From assembly GCF_022682495.2 (NCBI RefSeq), contig NC_071399.1, positions 7,731,342-7,795,341 on the forward strand: DNA of 64,000 nt. Reading direction: 5' to 3'. The notes below the pieces were generated by a model. The model had not been told where the DNA came from and did not search any database. It saw nothing but the letters and a program-made list of their open reading frames with translations. The DNA comes from Desmodus rotundus (lineage: Eukaryota; Chordata; Mammalia; Chiroptera; Phyllostomidae). Every line of letters begins with the position of its first letter. Positions within the stretch are counted from its first letter, which is position 1. This document shows, piece by piece, positions 47,753-63,109 of this stretch. The position numbers and the translations under genes are program-made.

Positions 47753-50196
47753 GTACAGGTCCCCGGGTGGCCGTGGTCTCTGGGGGGCTTAGGCGGAGGA
47801 ACCTTTCCAAAGTCCCCAGGGAAGAAGGTGCCTGCGCCACACCTCCTTGGGTGGAAATCTGAGATAGGTTAGTCCCACCCTTAAACTGATAGAATCTCTT
47901 GCCCATAATATCAACTCCTCTGTTTGGCCCAAAGTTCTTTTTCAATCATATAGTGTATGGTACTGTAGGGAGACTTTGAGTCCCTTAACTGACCAGCACT
48001 GCTAATTCTAGATGGAATTCAGAAACTTAGTGTACGGATTTCAGGGGTCAAACTGACACCAATAATTTTTACAGAAAGCTTAGGCACCAAAATGCATTCC
48101 TATCCGTATTGTGTCCCTCCTGGTAGAAAGCAACCGTCACACACAGTCGGATCTCAGTAAACACCTGTCCAGTGGGGAGTAGATCTTACATTTGCTGCTC
48201 CAGCCGGGATCACTGGACACTGCTGTGCCCTTCCAGAACTGAGGGTTGGTGAAAGAGAGGAGCCGGGTTTCTCCTGAGGAAGAGAAACCGTCCCTGGGGA
48301 GATCTGGAGAGGGGCCACGGTCCCAGTGGCCTGGAAAGTGGGGAGCGGAACTGCATCCCCAGTGAGGGGCATGCAGGTCTGGCAGGGAGGGACCCAGCAG
48401 TCATCACCCAGCCCGGCAGTGCTGCAGGCTGTGAGGGCCGTGGACGAGAGCCCAAGGGACAGCGAGCCACAGATGGCTGTGTCGTGGCACAATGGGACAT
48501 CGGCTTAGAGGCTGAAATGACCGACTCTCGATGTTTGTAACCCTTAATAGTCATCATCTCACCCTCTTGAGTCTTTCCACTCGACCTTAGCAACGATTGC
48601 AAACTCCTGGTTGACACCGACCGGCTGTCATATCATGAAGAGGCATTACAATCTTTTGACCCCTATGGGTCAAAGGCTTTCAAAGCTGGATTAGAGTTTT
48701 AGAACTACAGATGGAAGCAGAACTTTACATTCTTGGGGTTTTTCATCCTTCCTTTGTTTCTAGTTTGTCAAGATATGAAATCCTGGGTCCCCAGGTATTA
48801 TTAGTTATAAAAGCTTAGGACCTTTTCCCATTTAATAGCACGTTGATGAGGGCCATCCATAGGTTGCTGTTATAGTTCTCTCCAGCTAATCTAATCAAAG
48901 ATAGCTGGTGTCCATCAAAGCAGAGAGTTTCTGCTTTGAAAAGAACTAAAAAAAAAAAAAAAATGACAAAGCTCTGATTGATGAAGAGAAGGTACAAATA
49001 AAGTTATAAAAGTAAAGAGGGGCAGAACTGTAGATCAATTTGAAATTTAAGGAATATTTGAATACTACCAAAAATATATGCTTTCTTCTTGGCTATTGGA
49101 AATAATGGTGTGGTGGTATGTGTGGAATCCAAAGAACAACAAATGAACCAATAAACCAACAAACACAACTTAAACAGAGTCAAAGACAGCGAGGACATAC
49201 TGGTGGGTGCCAGAGGGGAGGAGTTGAGGGCTGGGTGACAAGGGTGAGGGGATTGAGACGTACAGACTGGAAGTTTCGACATAGTCACGGGGATGTAAAG
49301 TGTAGCACAGGAGAGCTGACAGTCATAATAACTTTCTGTAGTGCCGGGAGGGTACTGGGAATGTCAGGGGGGACGCTGGTAAAGTGTATGCTCATCTAAC
49401 CAGTAGGCTGTACACCTGAAACTAAAACAAAATAACACCGAGTGTAAACTGTAATTGGAAAATAAAGTTAAAAAATATATGCCCACAATTTGGACAAATA
49501 CCTAGGGAAACATAACACATTAGAACTGAGGAAAGAAGAGGGGCGGGGAATCTAAATTCCTGCACCTCCTTTTTTCCCCCGCTACCTCTGAAGGAAATGC
49601 AAGCAGTGACGGTATTGATGGGGGGTGTGAGGTTTGCCATTTTTAGGGTGATGCTTGTTTTCATTCTACATTAAAGAGGTAGATGAAAAGAGGGGGGCAT
49701 ACAGACCCCAAGAGCCTGGGAGACAGACCTCAGGGCCAACCCAGATGGGCTGCTCAGCACCCTGGAGTGAGAATCGAGGTGTGGGGTGCACCTGTGCATT
49801 TCCATGGCTTAGTTTCAAAGTGGCTCTACGGTCACCACAAAAATATCAGCAGCCATTAGGCTACTTGGAAGGACTGTCCGACCAGCGCTTCACAGGGGAT
49901 AAAGTAGACCAACAAATTCCACTCACGGGGAAGGAGACGAAAGACCAAGCAGGATCCCAGGGGCCCGTCATATTCCTGGTCTGATAAAACACATTTTCTT
50001 GGGGAAACTGGGTCAGACGTTCTTCCCTGAGTGTGTCCAGCAGACACCTTCCTTCCCTGGCACTTACTGATCTCCCTGTTGTTCAAGTCAGTAAACAGTT
50101 CTTCGAGTCTTTGAAGCCTCCTAGCACGTCCTTGGGAATGTCTACTTAATAATTAGCGTTGTGTGTGGGGGGGGGTGTTTCTGCTTCCTTCCCCAG
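47753..50196 (+). other. WWC2: WWC2 intron 21
   Basis: Contains an L1 3'-end fragment at about 49,040-49,480, a short poly(A) at 48,948 and a G-rich tract before the acceptor. The remainder is unassigned. Confidence 0.8.
49040..49485 (+). mobile_element. L1 3'-end fragment
   Basis: Blocks include 'gtgtggaatccaaagaacaa', 'ctggtgggtgccagagggga', 'ggctgtacacctgaaactaa' and a tail 'ggaaaataaagttaaaaaat', typical of L1 3' UTRs. Confidence 0.75.
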
Positions 50197-50324
50197 GCTG
50201 AACAGTCCAAAGAAGAGCAGAAGCAAGGTTTGAACGCGGAGAAGTTGATGAGGCAGGTCTCCAAGGACGTGTGCCGGCTCCGGGAGCAGAGCCGGAAGGT
50301 GCCTCGGCAGGTGCAGTCCTTCAG
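50197..50324 (+). CDS. WWC2: WWC2 coding exon (human exon 22 equivalent)
   Basis: The 128-bp exon encodes AEQSKEEQKQGLNAEKLMRQ, then VSKDVCRLREQSRKVPRQVQ and SF (about residues 1127-1169), the end of the C-terminal coiled coil. Acceptor ttccttccccag/GCTGAA, donor TTCAG/gtaaac, leaving AG to be completed as Arg by the last exon. Confidence 0.96.
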
Positions 50325-51329
50325 GTAAACGCCGTGCGCGGTCACACGGTCTGAATTGAGCAGGGGCTCACCGGGAGTGCCCTGGACACCCACTGATGTC
50401 CACCTCCCTCAAGTCTCACTTTTGCCTCTTATGGAGTTGAACAAATCCCAGGACACTATACCACAAACATGACTCTTGTTCCAATTCCCATCATTTTTTC
50501 ACTCTTCCTTTTCTCCTGCCTCTTTTCTTTGGTCTTTTCCACCTCGTTCTAGCTTCTGGCCCCACACTCCCACCCCATCTAGACTGTTACGTTCTCCGGC
50601 GGGGGTCAGTGCCCTATCCTTCTTCCCGGCTACCGGCATGTCTGCATACACAGGACGCATGCTCAGTACATGTGTGTCATAGGATGGTAGGTACGAGGTG
50701 AAGATTTTGTAGGAAATACGATGGACACATAGCCCCTGTCTCTGGCAACTGTACAATCTGAAAGCTTTATTGTCTTACCCTCTCTCAACCTCTGACCACC
50801 GTCGAGCCGCTTTCCTTCTCAGCTCCTCCCTTTCGGGTTGTTGCTACTTGTCTCCGCTTCAGGACCCAGGACAGATTCACCCTTAAAACAGTCTGGTTCC
50901 TTCTCCCTTCGTTTGAGTGATGGTATTTATTGCTCATCAAGCTGCATAATCCCGATCGTAAAGAGTTTTCCTGGTATCGTGATTTTCTGTGAGGTTCCTG
51001 AGAACATTCCTAGGATCTCGCCGTCTTGACTCCTCTCTGACCTGGTTTAGAGACGCCCCCACCTGGGCCGACCGCCGACGTTGGAAATCCCGGCAGGGAG
51101 GACCCTGTCGTGGTCTGCAGGGGACAGGCCGTGAGCCAGAGCTGCCCCCTCCCTGCGCCCTGCTGGAAGGGCAGCGGCCCTCTTGATTTTGAGTGGTGTC
51201 CCCTGGGAAAGGGGTTCCTGCTGCCCAGGCTTGCGGACACACCGCGGGAGGTCTGGGGACCATTTCTCACGGCCGCAGAGTCCTGGCGGCATCATAGGAG
51301 AGTGGGTCTGTTCCTCACCCCGACTCTAG
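50325..51329 (+). other. WWC2: WWC2 intron 22
   Basis: A 1.0-kb intron with no recognised repeat or RNA gene. Confidence 0.8.
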
Positions 51330-51396
51330 GGAGAAGATCGCCTACTTCACCAGAGCCAAGATCAGCATCCCGTCCCTGCCGGCCGATGACGTGTGA
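51330..51396 (+). CDS. WWC2: WWC2 terminal coding exon with stop
   Basis: The last 67 coding bases encode EKIAYFTRAKISIPSLPADD plus Val, then TGA at 51,394-51,396. The terminal ADDV resembles the class III PDZ ligand of KIBRA, so binding to PDZ proteins is inferred. Acceptor cgactctag/GGAGAAG. The 3' UTR follows directly. Confidence 0.96.
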
Positions 51397-52469
51397 CTCC
51401 ATCGCTGAGGACGTGAGTGTCTCGCCTGTTTGTCTCCTTGGGCGGACAGAAGACTGAACACTGGTTTTGTGGGCTGGGTTGGGGGGGGCTGTACTGTAAC
51501 TGTCAGCTCTGAAAGAGCTTTTATTTTACATCAGGATTTCAACATGGTAATTTGTAAAGTACCTGGAATGTAATTTTTATATAAAAAAAAAGCAAAACAG
51601 AAATCAGATAACCAAAATGGGGTGATCAGGTACACAAATGGTGTACGGTATGTGTGTGTAGCCAAGGCCCTTTATTTTGTAAACACGGAATCGAGGCAGA
51701 ACCCAGGGTGCATCCTACTGAACCGACTCTTGAGAAAGAACTCGCACAGGGTGGTTTTTGCTTTTCCTGTGCTTTCCCGTGAGTAGACCAGGAAGCTGGC
51801 CAGAGTGCCGTGCGGTATTTTTGTACCAGAGACCAGGTCTTGCCCTTGGAAGTTAACCGTGAGCTTCAGTGCAGAGTTCCAAGTCCACCTGTGTTTACTT
51901 CCGTCCCCTGTGTTGGAACACCTTGTTTCCTTAAAACAGTCCTTTTCTGTCCTTCTCTGTTGGTCTGAAGGAAACAAAACACGGAGCCCAAGGGTGCAAA
52001 CAAAGCAGCCCTGCTCCGGCAGGGCTGAAGACCCCAGGGCAGGGAGGAAAAAGGAGAAAGCCAGGTGCCCCACGGCACACTGAGGGCGGCACCCAGCTCA
52101 GCCTGAGCGGGGGAAGCGTTCCCCTGCTCTGTTGTCCCCTGCGCAACATGTTCCGTCCAAGGTCTGAGGGTGGTGTCAAGGAGAGGAACATGGTGGCCCA
52201 ACATCTAAGGACAGACACTCTGATGACGTGGAGGGAAGGAAACACATCAGCGCTCATTTGGTGAAATCAGGAAGAAAGGAAAGAGTATCTCGAATGAATC
52301 AAAGTTGCCAAAACAAAATCAAATCCCTTGTGAAACAGATTAGTGACATTGTGTAGCAATGACTTTGCAGCTGTCATCTACCTATAACTCGTGGTGAGGA
52401 GTTGAGAGGCAAAGGGAAGAGGGTGCCTGCCCCGATTTCTACTTTGAAGTATAGGCTGTCATTTGTTTA

Positions 52470-52485
52470 AAAAAAAAAAAAAAAG
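52470..52485 (+). repeat. Poly(A) run in the 3' UTR
   Basis: A run of about 16 A residues in the WWC2 3' UTR. Confidence 0.8.
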
Positions 52486-52773
52486 GGCCATTGCCGGTAA
52501 ACAGGTTTAGACACCTGATCTGACTGCAGGGTCTTCTGGGTAGAATTTTAGTTTACCCAGCCCAAGCACATCTTAGCAGAAACCAAACCCCAGTGTAGCT
52601 CAGCCTGCATAAAGGCTTCAAAAATAAATAGTTTTATGCAATTTATCATACTTATTTCTCATCTGTAATACTGGAAGAGGTCATTTTTGGTTAACCATCT
52701 TTTTATAGCAAACTAAATCAATTTTTTTTAGAATTGCAAATGTCTTGAAAGAATGGGCCCCTTTAAACACATA

Positions 52774-52798
52774 AACACACACACACACACACACACAG
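52774..52798 (+). repeat. (CA)n microsatellite
   Basis: About 12 CA units in the presumed WWC2 3' UTR. Confidence 0.95.
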
Positions 52799-53865
52799 TT
52801 CTATTTCTAAGCTAGAATCCTCATTAGCAAGAATTATTTTCTTGAAAGTCATCACGCATATTTTAGAAAGTTCATTTTACCAAAATTGAAATTCAAAGGA
52901 AGCCATTTCTGAGCCTATAATTTTAATTATTTTTCCCTAAGTGTCCCACCACTTACATATGAATGTCTTCGAAGCTATAACTGGACATGACACCACCCTG
53001 GGCTAAAACCAGCCTTGTGAATTGAGTACAGTCCTTCGTGGCTGCCCAGTTCATTCTGTTAGATGCGGAAAATGAGAAGAAGAATACCATTCATCCTTGT
53101 CAAGGTCAAATGTGAAAGACAGAAGTTTATTTAATGTAGGATCACATGAAGGTCAGCTGTTCTCAGCTTCTTAGTTTGACCATGAAAATGTTTATAGGAT
53201 TCTGTGTAGTTGCACCGTACGATTTTATTTTCCTCATTTATTTATTTACGGTCTTATTTATGTTCTGTTTAATATATAGTTTGGTTCTGGCCATTTTAAA
53301 TGTTTGACATAGAAGAGGCTATATGGGAATATTTACAGCTTTATAAACCTTCATCAGATTAGTTGTTAACTTTTTGTGATACAAGAAGTTTCAGACAAGT
53401 ATAAAAGAATAAAATCTGTCTCAGGCTGGTAGTTAACTCTTGTGACCAAGATGCTTTCGGTTTTATTTTACAAAATTTGCTCATTTCTAACATGAGAGAT
53501 AAACTTATTTTAATATAATCCTTTTTCACACTTTAAAAATCAGTAATAGTGTTATGTATTTATAGGCAGCTTTTAGCAATACCGTCGTATTTGTACTAAC
53601 CCACATGATTCACAGCGACAAAACATTTTAATAACATGATCACAAAAGCATATGGACAATATGAATTTTAATATTATAAATACTATTTTTTAAAAGTAGA
53701 ATTTATTCTGCACAGGGTAAAAAGAATGTAATATTTAGTTCTCAAGTTTGAATTATCAGTATGTTATTACAACTTTGTATATCAGAATCAAAGTGTTACA
53801 GGTACAGAAAGAATGTTGCTAGCCAAATGAACAACGTTTAGCTGATCTCTGTAGCATGCAAATCA

Positions 53866-53871
53866 AATAAA
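53866..53871 (+). terminator. WWC2: AATAAA candidate polyadenylation signal (proximal)
   Basis: AATAAA at the end of an AT-rich stretch, 2.47 kb after the stop codon, followed by T-rich sequence (tcttttttttgc) that suits a downstream element. A shorter WWC2 transcript ending here would not overlap CLDN22 coding sequence. Confidence 0.35.
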
Positions 53872-54976
53872 TTTAAAGTCTTTTTTTTGCTATTACTTTA
53901 TCTATATTGTATTAAATATCAAAAGCTCAGGACTGAACTAAATATTTAATCAGGTTAAATTCTGAATATGTTTCTGTTTTAATTTGTCTTGTTTGTAAAC
54001 GTGTGCAAATACATCACATAGATTAACTAGTTTCTGCACTTGTCTTGTGTCTGTGGGTGGAAAAATAAATCAGTGGTTTTTTTTTTTTTTCAACAAAGAT
54101 ACATATTGCCTAAGACTTTATCTGTGTCCTTTGTTGTTGAGGTAATTTCCCTGACTGGCTCAAACACAAGAGTTTACTTGAACCGTGTACCAAGCAAATA
54201 TAAAATCTTTCAGGAAGAATTCCCCAAGCCAGCAGTTTGTTGATGAATACTTATTAGTTGGACGATGTGTAAAACCCGGCTCAGGCCAGCGGGCCGGGAG
54301 GTTCACAGCCCACACACCCCAGTGCTGCTCAGCAGCGCCCCCTGCAGCAGCTCCGCAGCGGCGGGGTTCGATGACCATCCTCTGCTCCGGACGTAGGGAG
54401 ACAGGAGTGAATGTGGCCCGCTCGCAGGACAGGCTCTGCCGAGGCTCTGAAGTCTCTGGTTAAAGAGATGATGTGCCCACGGCTCTCACCTCTCAAGCTT
54501 CCAAAGAGCCAGCAATTTTTTTAATTATAAGCAAATGTCATACATTTTAAATAAATACGCAGTGAGACTGTTTCTGTATAGTAGGTGGTCTTAAGCACCT
54601 GGAAGAAGTGATTAGCAGTAAGATTTCCAATTGCCAGGATGATGCATCCCTATGAATAACACCTTCAAAGATATGTAAGTACTGATAGAATGTTTTACTT
54701 GCCAGTTCTGTGCAATCACAGAATCTACATTAAGATTCAGAAAATTCATCCACAGTAGTGAGCATGAGCACTATTGAGTCATGATTGGTTTCGGACTCAG
54801 AGTAGGAGATAAAAGTGGGTTTATCGTCTTAGAAAGAAGTTCTAGTGTAAGCAGCTGGTAGCCACATGCACTGTGGCAAAAAGCACAGCGACCGGGTGAC
54901 TGCAGCAGGAAACCCTCCGCGTCCTGCGCTGCGGCCCGCAGCGCCCGAGGAGTGCACGCCACAGATGCCGTTGGAC

Positions 54977-55666
<690 letters not shown>

Positions 55667-56178
55667 CTAATTCCTGCCTTTCAGTTGCGGTGAGAAGTGT
55701 GGCACACTTGTGTTTTCACTTGCGGGACTCAGAAATAGTTTTTCATTGTGTATATAAGAGGAATCTTGCCAGAGTCTCTATTGTTTGATTCCACGTTGAA
55801 TAGGTTTCGTAAAAGGAAAGGGAACTAATTTCTGCAAACCAGTAATGACAAGGAGTGGCCAGGGCCCATTTTCTAGTAAGCAATTTGTGCCTGAAAGAAC
55901 ATTAAGCAGTAATTATCCTCCTCTCATTGTTAACATCTAAACGGCTTTCCTGTTGTTCCCAACCTTCCCAACAAGCCCAAGACCTGAGAAGTCTAAATGC
56001 AAAATGTTTGACTGGCAGTTTGGGCTCAAGGCCTGCCGCTTCACGACTTGCTAATTGCACCTCCCAGGTTTTTGTCTGTAATAGTTCTCGCATTTCAGTA
56101 CACATGTTGTGGTAACACGGGGTGTTATAAAAAAAGAAAGAAAGAAAAGAAAGGTTCAAGAAAAATATTTCTTAACCA

Positions 56179-56184
56179 AATAAA
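56179..56184 (+). terminator. WWC2: AATAAA candidate polyadenylation signal (distal)
   Basis: AATAAA about 4.8 kb after the stop and ~1 kb before the 3' end of CLDN24. This is close to the spacing remembered for the human WWC2 transcript end. A further AATAAA at 56,508 is an equal candidate. Confidence 0.3.
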
Positions 56185-56519
56185 CCGATCTTAACAGAAA
56201 TTTCTCTAGCTCTTAGATGAGGCCTCCTTTTGAAAAATTACGTAGGCCATGCATACCACGTAACATATGAGACAATATTAAACAAAATGTCAAGTCTGTT
56301 TACCTACATTCCTTCCTGTCAAATTCATACATAGGTGCATAAACATTTGTTGTTGTTTTTTTTTCTTTGCTTAAATATGCTTTCTATGCTGTGGAAAAGT
56401 TAAGCAATGAGACTTTGTAGAGCAGAATCAACATCTCTTTTGTTGCAACACTGAAATATATAGCCCTAAAACTTTTAATGGAGCAAAGGAAAGTTTTGAT
56501 CAGGGCAAATAAACTGTCA

Positions 56520-57198
56520 CTATCTCAATAGCAAGCAAAAATCTTCAGTTGTTTAACTTGTTAAGTATGAGGCTTTTGAGGAAAGAGACAAGAGAGGAGA
56601 TGGCCAGTATTTTGAATGTGAGCATATCAGAATGTACTGAAAACCTTTTAGCCCCATAAAACCCTGTCTCACGGGGCACCTTGTAATTTCCTACACACAA
56701 ACCACCTCTGATCAAAGAGGACCAAAGCCGTTGTTGTGGAAGTTACACTTTGGGATCAGCCTAACCCGTGGTCTTGCCAATGTAGAATGCTTAAAAGATT
56801 TCAGTGTGTTAGTTTTCTCTTTAGGAAACAAGGTGATTATTATTTCCAGCTACGAACAAAAACAAACAGAAAAGACTCTAATATAAAAATAAGCACACTA
56901 AAGGTTAATCCTACCATGCCGGACAACCACCACCACATTTTCATTTAAATAACCAGATCACTGAAATATTTTTGCTCATACCTATGTAATGCTTAATTAA
57001 CATGGTAATTTTCTTTTAGATATAAGATTGCCTCTTCTCCAGATTTTTGAGGGGGAAGGGAATCTAGGATAGGAGAGTAATTATTAAATGAGAGAATGTG
57101 AGCGGCACAGATTTAGTGGTATAACCAAGACCCCTTTCTTGTGTCAACTCCTACATCACAGCTGGTTCAGATAATACGTCTCTCTGGTCTTGCCAAAG
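56520..57198. other. Spacer between the WWC2 end and CLDN24
   Basis: AT-rich non-coding DNA. It would contain the CLDN24 3' UTR on the minus strand and sequence upstream of CLDN22. No repeat is recognised. Confidence 0.6.
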
Positions 57199-60160
<2,962 letters not shown>

Positions 60161-60396
60161 ACCCTGGCACGTGTGGCTCATTGGGTTGGGCGTTATCTCA
60201 GAAAACCCCAAGGTTGCAGGTTCGATTCCCCATCAGGGCACATGCCCGGGTGCTGGGTTCGGTCCCAGTTCGGGCATGTTGAAAAGACAATGGGTCGATG
60301 TTTCTCTGCCTCTCTTGCTCTCTCCCTTCCCCAATCTCTAAAAATCAGTAAACATGTCCTTGGATGAGGAAGTAAATAAATAAATAAATAAATAAT
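60161..60396 (+). mobile_element. VES SINE, diverged copy
   Basis: Begins 'accctggcacgtgtggctca', has B box 'aggttcgattccccatcagg' and a body shorter and more diverged than the other copies, ending in (AAAT)n. The flanks share 'aatgcata' (60,153-60,160 and about 60,394-60,401), a plausible target duplication. Confidence 0.85.
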
Positions 60397-60399
60397 GCA

Positions 60400-62010
60400 T
60401 AGTTTATTCTGTTTTCCTTACTCCATCTTGTCCTGCTGATGCTCATTCTCAGGATTAATCCTGTGAGCTCAGCGATCAGAACCCGACTCGCTGCAGCGTT
60501 CACAACCCCCTGAGCACCGTGCCTTGTAACCACTGTGTGTTCAACAAATATCTGTCTGGTAAATGGACATCGTGGGCCCTTCTAAGTGATGGTGAATGTG
60601 AACCTAGAATTCCAACGCTAGAAATGTGTCCCCATTGTCTTCTGTAATGACGACGGTGGGCCATTCTGGTCTTGTCTGCGCATGACCAATGAATTCGAGA
60701 AGAATGAACTCAATCCACCACCTAGAGTGGAACAGGAAATGTTGTCAAATCATCCTAAGTCGGCAGAAGGGCATCGAGGTGGACACACTGTAGGTCTGGG
60801 CAGGAGGTACCGCAGTGCTCAGTCCGAATGTTCACGCGGTGCTAGAGACGGCGCTTCCTCCCCCTCATGTCCATGATTTACACTTTCTAAACTTTCTGCA
60901 AGCCATGCAGGATTCTCATAAGAAAAAAAATAAGTGTGATGAGAGGAAAAAAGGTAACTTGCTTTAGTCTGTTCACCCCGAGAATGTCCTGAACAAAACG
61001 AGTCGGGGCAGCAGGAATAACTTTCGGGGGCTGACTTCCCAAAGATCCTCCCGCGTAGGAAGCCACCGGCCGCAAGTATAAAGATCCAGGCACAGCTGTT
61101 ACAGTTTACAGAGCGGTGTTGGTTTATGTTTGCTGATATATTTTTCCTTACAGTCTCTTGATGTTCCCCTCTCTCCCCACTTTTTTTCCCCCCTACATGA
61201 GCAAGGACTGAATTTTTGGTTTTTCCCTCCCCCCAAACCCTTCGATGAAAATGTCAGGGGCACCCAACCGAAAGACAGCCTCACACCTGCAAATCAAACC
61301 TATCAGTTCAAGTCATTGATACGTGCTGTGAACTTTAAAACAATTTTTTTAAAATCACCAATGTCCTAAATGTCTGGAAGCCTGAGCAACATCCAGCTGC
61401 TGGCATTTGGGGGTTGGAACCGAAGGGCATAAGGGACCGCGTCCATGTGTCAGAGAAGTCATCTTGCGCAAAACAGCAGAAATCAAGCGGTGAGTGGAGT
61501 GAGGAGGGGCTTGGGGTAGCCTAGCCCAGTGCAGCCCCTGCCCTTCTCCACAGCCCCAGGCTGAGCTTCAGCACCAGCACACCATCGGGGTCGGATCCAG
61601 GAGGAGTTTGCAGACCCTTCCCATGGCGGTCATGGTCGCTGCCCTCCAGCTCTCAGATGGGAGGGGCTGTCTGAAGGCACACTTGGGGTACATGGCCTCC
61701 CCTCCTTCCATCCCCCAACCCCCACCCCATCCTGCTGGTTGAGAAGCGACGCCAGGACGCCCGCAGTCCGTTTTGGGCGAAGCAGGGGACCCAGGTCAGC
61801 ACTGACTTGCTCTCCCCTGCGTGTGCTGGTGGAGAACTTCATGATTTCCACAGCTGTTTGAATGCCTAGTTCTCTGATGTTCTGCGAAGCTGCAGCTGAG
61901 ATTTTATCCCAAGCCTTAAAAGGACTAATGCTTGAAAAATCACGCAAGATCTCGGTTCTGGGCAGCCAAGGAAAGAAACGCCTGTCCTGCAGAGACCCAT
62001 GGGTCCCAGA
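60400..62010. other. Intergenic sequence, no gene seen
   Basis: No exon, RNA gene or nameable repeat recognised. Confidence 0.7.
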
Positions 62011-62014
62011 GGTA

Positions 62015-62250
62015 ACAATGGCCAGTATTTACTGAGCACTTACTGCTAGTGGGGCATTAGGAAAAGGGCCTCATCCGCGTTATCTTCTCCTCACAAGAGC
62101 CCTCTGCTGTAGGCGCTGTTATTACCTCCGTTTAACAGGCAGGAAATCGGAGGCGTAAAGAAGCCCGTTAGCTTGCCCCCCACACAGCGGAGAATTAAGT
62201 CTGAGCCTGTCGAACACCAAAGTCAGAGCGCCCTCATTCCAGGCTGTAAA
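62015..62250 (+). repeat. MIR SINE, near full length
   Basis: Has 'ccagtatttactgagcactt', 'tctcctcacaagagccctct', 'attacctccgtttaacaggc' and 'cccacacagcggagaattaa' in MIR order. Confidence 0.8.
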
Positions 62251-62689
62251 AAGTAGACTTTGGCCGTTGTCAGCCTCGCCTTTCCGTTTTTTATCGAAGC
62301 TCTACCTGCTAACCCTAGCATTCACTGAGCACGGTGCACCCCCTTGGCCCAGACTCAGGCACCCAGTGTATTGGCCGGCCCTGGGGGGCTGCAGCCGTGG
62401 TGGCTTACCTGGCTCTGGGGCAGTCAGGTTAGACCCTGCGACAGGAAGGAATGTGGGAACGTCCCAGCCTGGGATACAGCTTCCACCCACTATGCAAATA
62501 GCAATGAAAAGCCCTCTATCTCAGGATTAATGGCCTTCTTTTCTTTGTAAATCCTTTCTAAATATTCATCAAGGTTCACGCCCCTGAGGGGGCTAAGTTA
62601 ATTTCCAGTCAACAGGAAGGACAATCAAGGCTGTCAGTAACAGCCTTGGCACCATGTGGGGTTCCAGAGGCAGCCAACGCCTCAGACAC

Positions 62690-62800
62690 CACAGTGGCCC
62701 CCATTCACAGGGAGCTGAGGCCTGGAGACCAGACTCACCTGCTCAGGACCAGGGTGGAGACCCGGACCTGGCCTCCAGGCTCAGTTCCGGGCTCTCTCCA
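62690..62800 (+). repeat. MIR fragment
   Basis: 'ccattcacagggagctgagg' followed by 'cacctgctcaggaccagggt' and 'ggagacccggacctggcctc' fit the MIR 3' half. Confidence 0.5.
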
Positions 62801-63109
62801 TTTATTCCCCCAAGGCCAGGTTCTGCAGGAACGCACAGCCCTGGCTGGCGCCCCGGCCTTCAGAGTATTTGTCCTTTCTCTGGAAGAGAGCCCAGGAGCT
62901 TTGCAAACATTAACTGAGCACCTGCCTGCCCTGTCCTGGGACCTCTGCTAGGGGTGGGGGATGGGCAGGGAGGGAGAAAGTGTGACTCCAGGGAGAGGTG
63001 ACAGGAGGAGGGGCACAGCCCCTCTTCCAGGATGCTGGAACAGCCAAAGGGAAGATGAGGGGCAGGGGGCTGACAGGAGGTGACACTAGAAAAATAAACT
63101 TGGGTCACA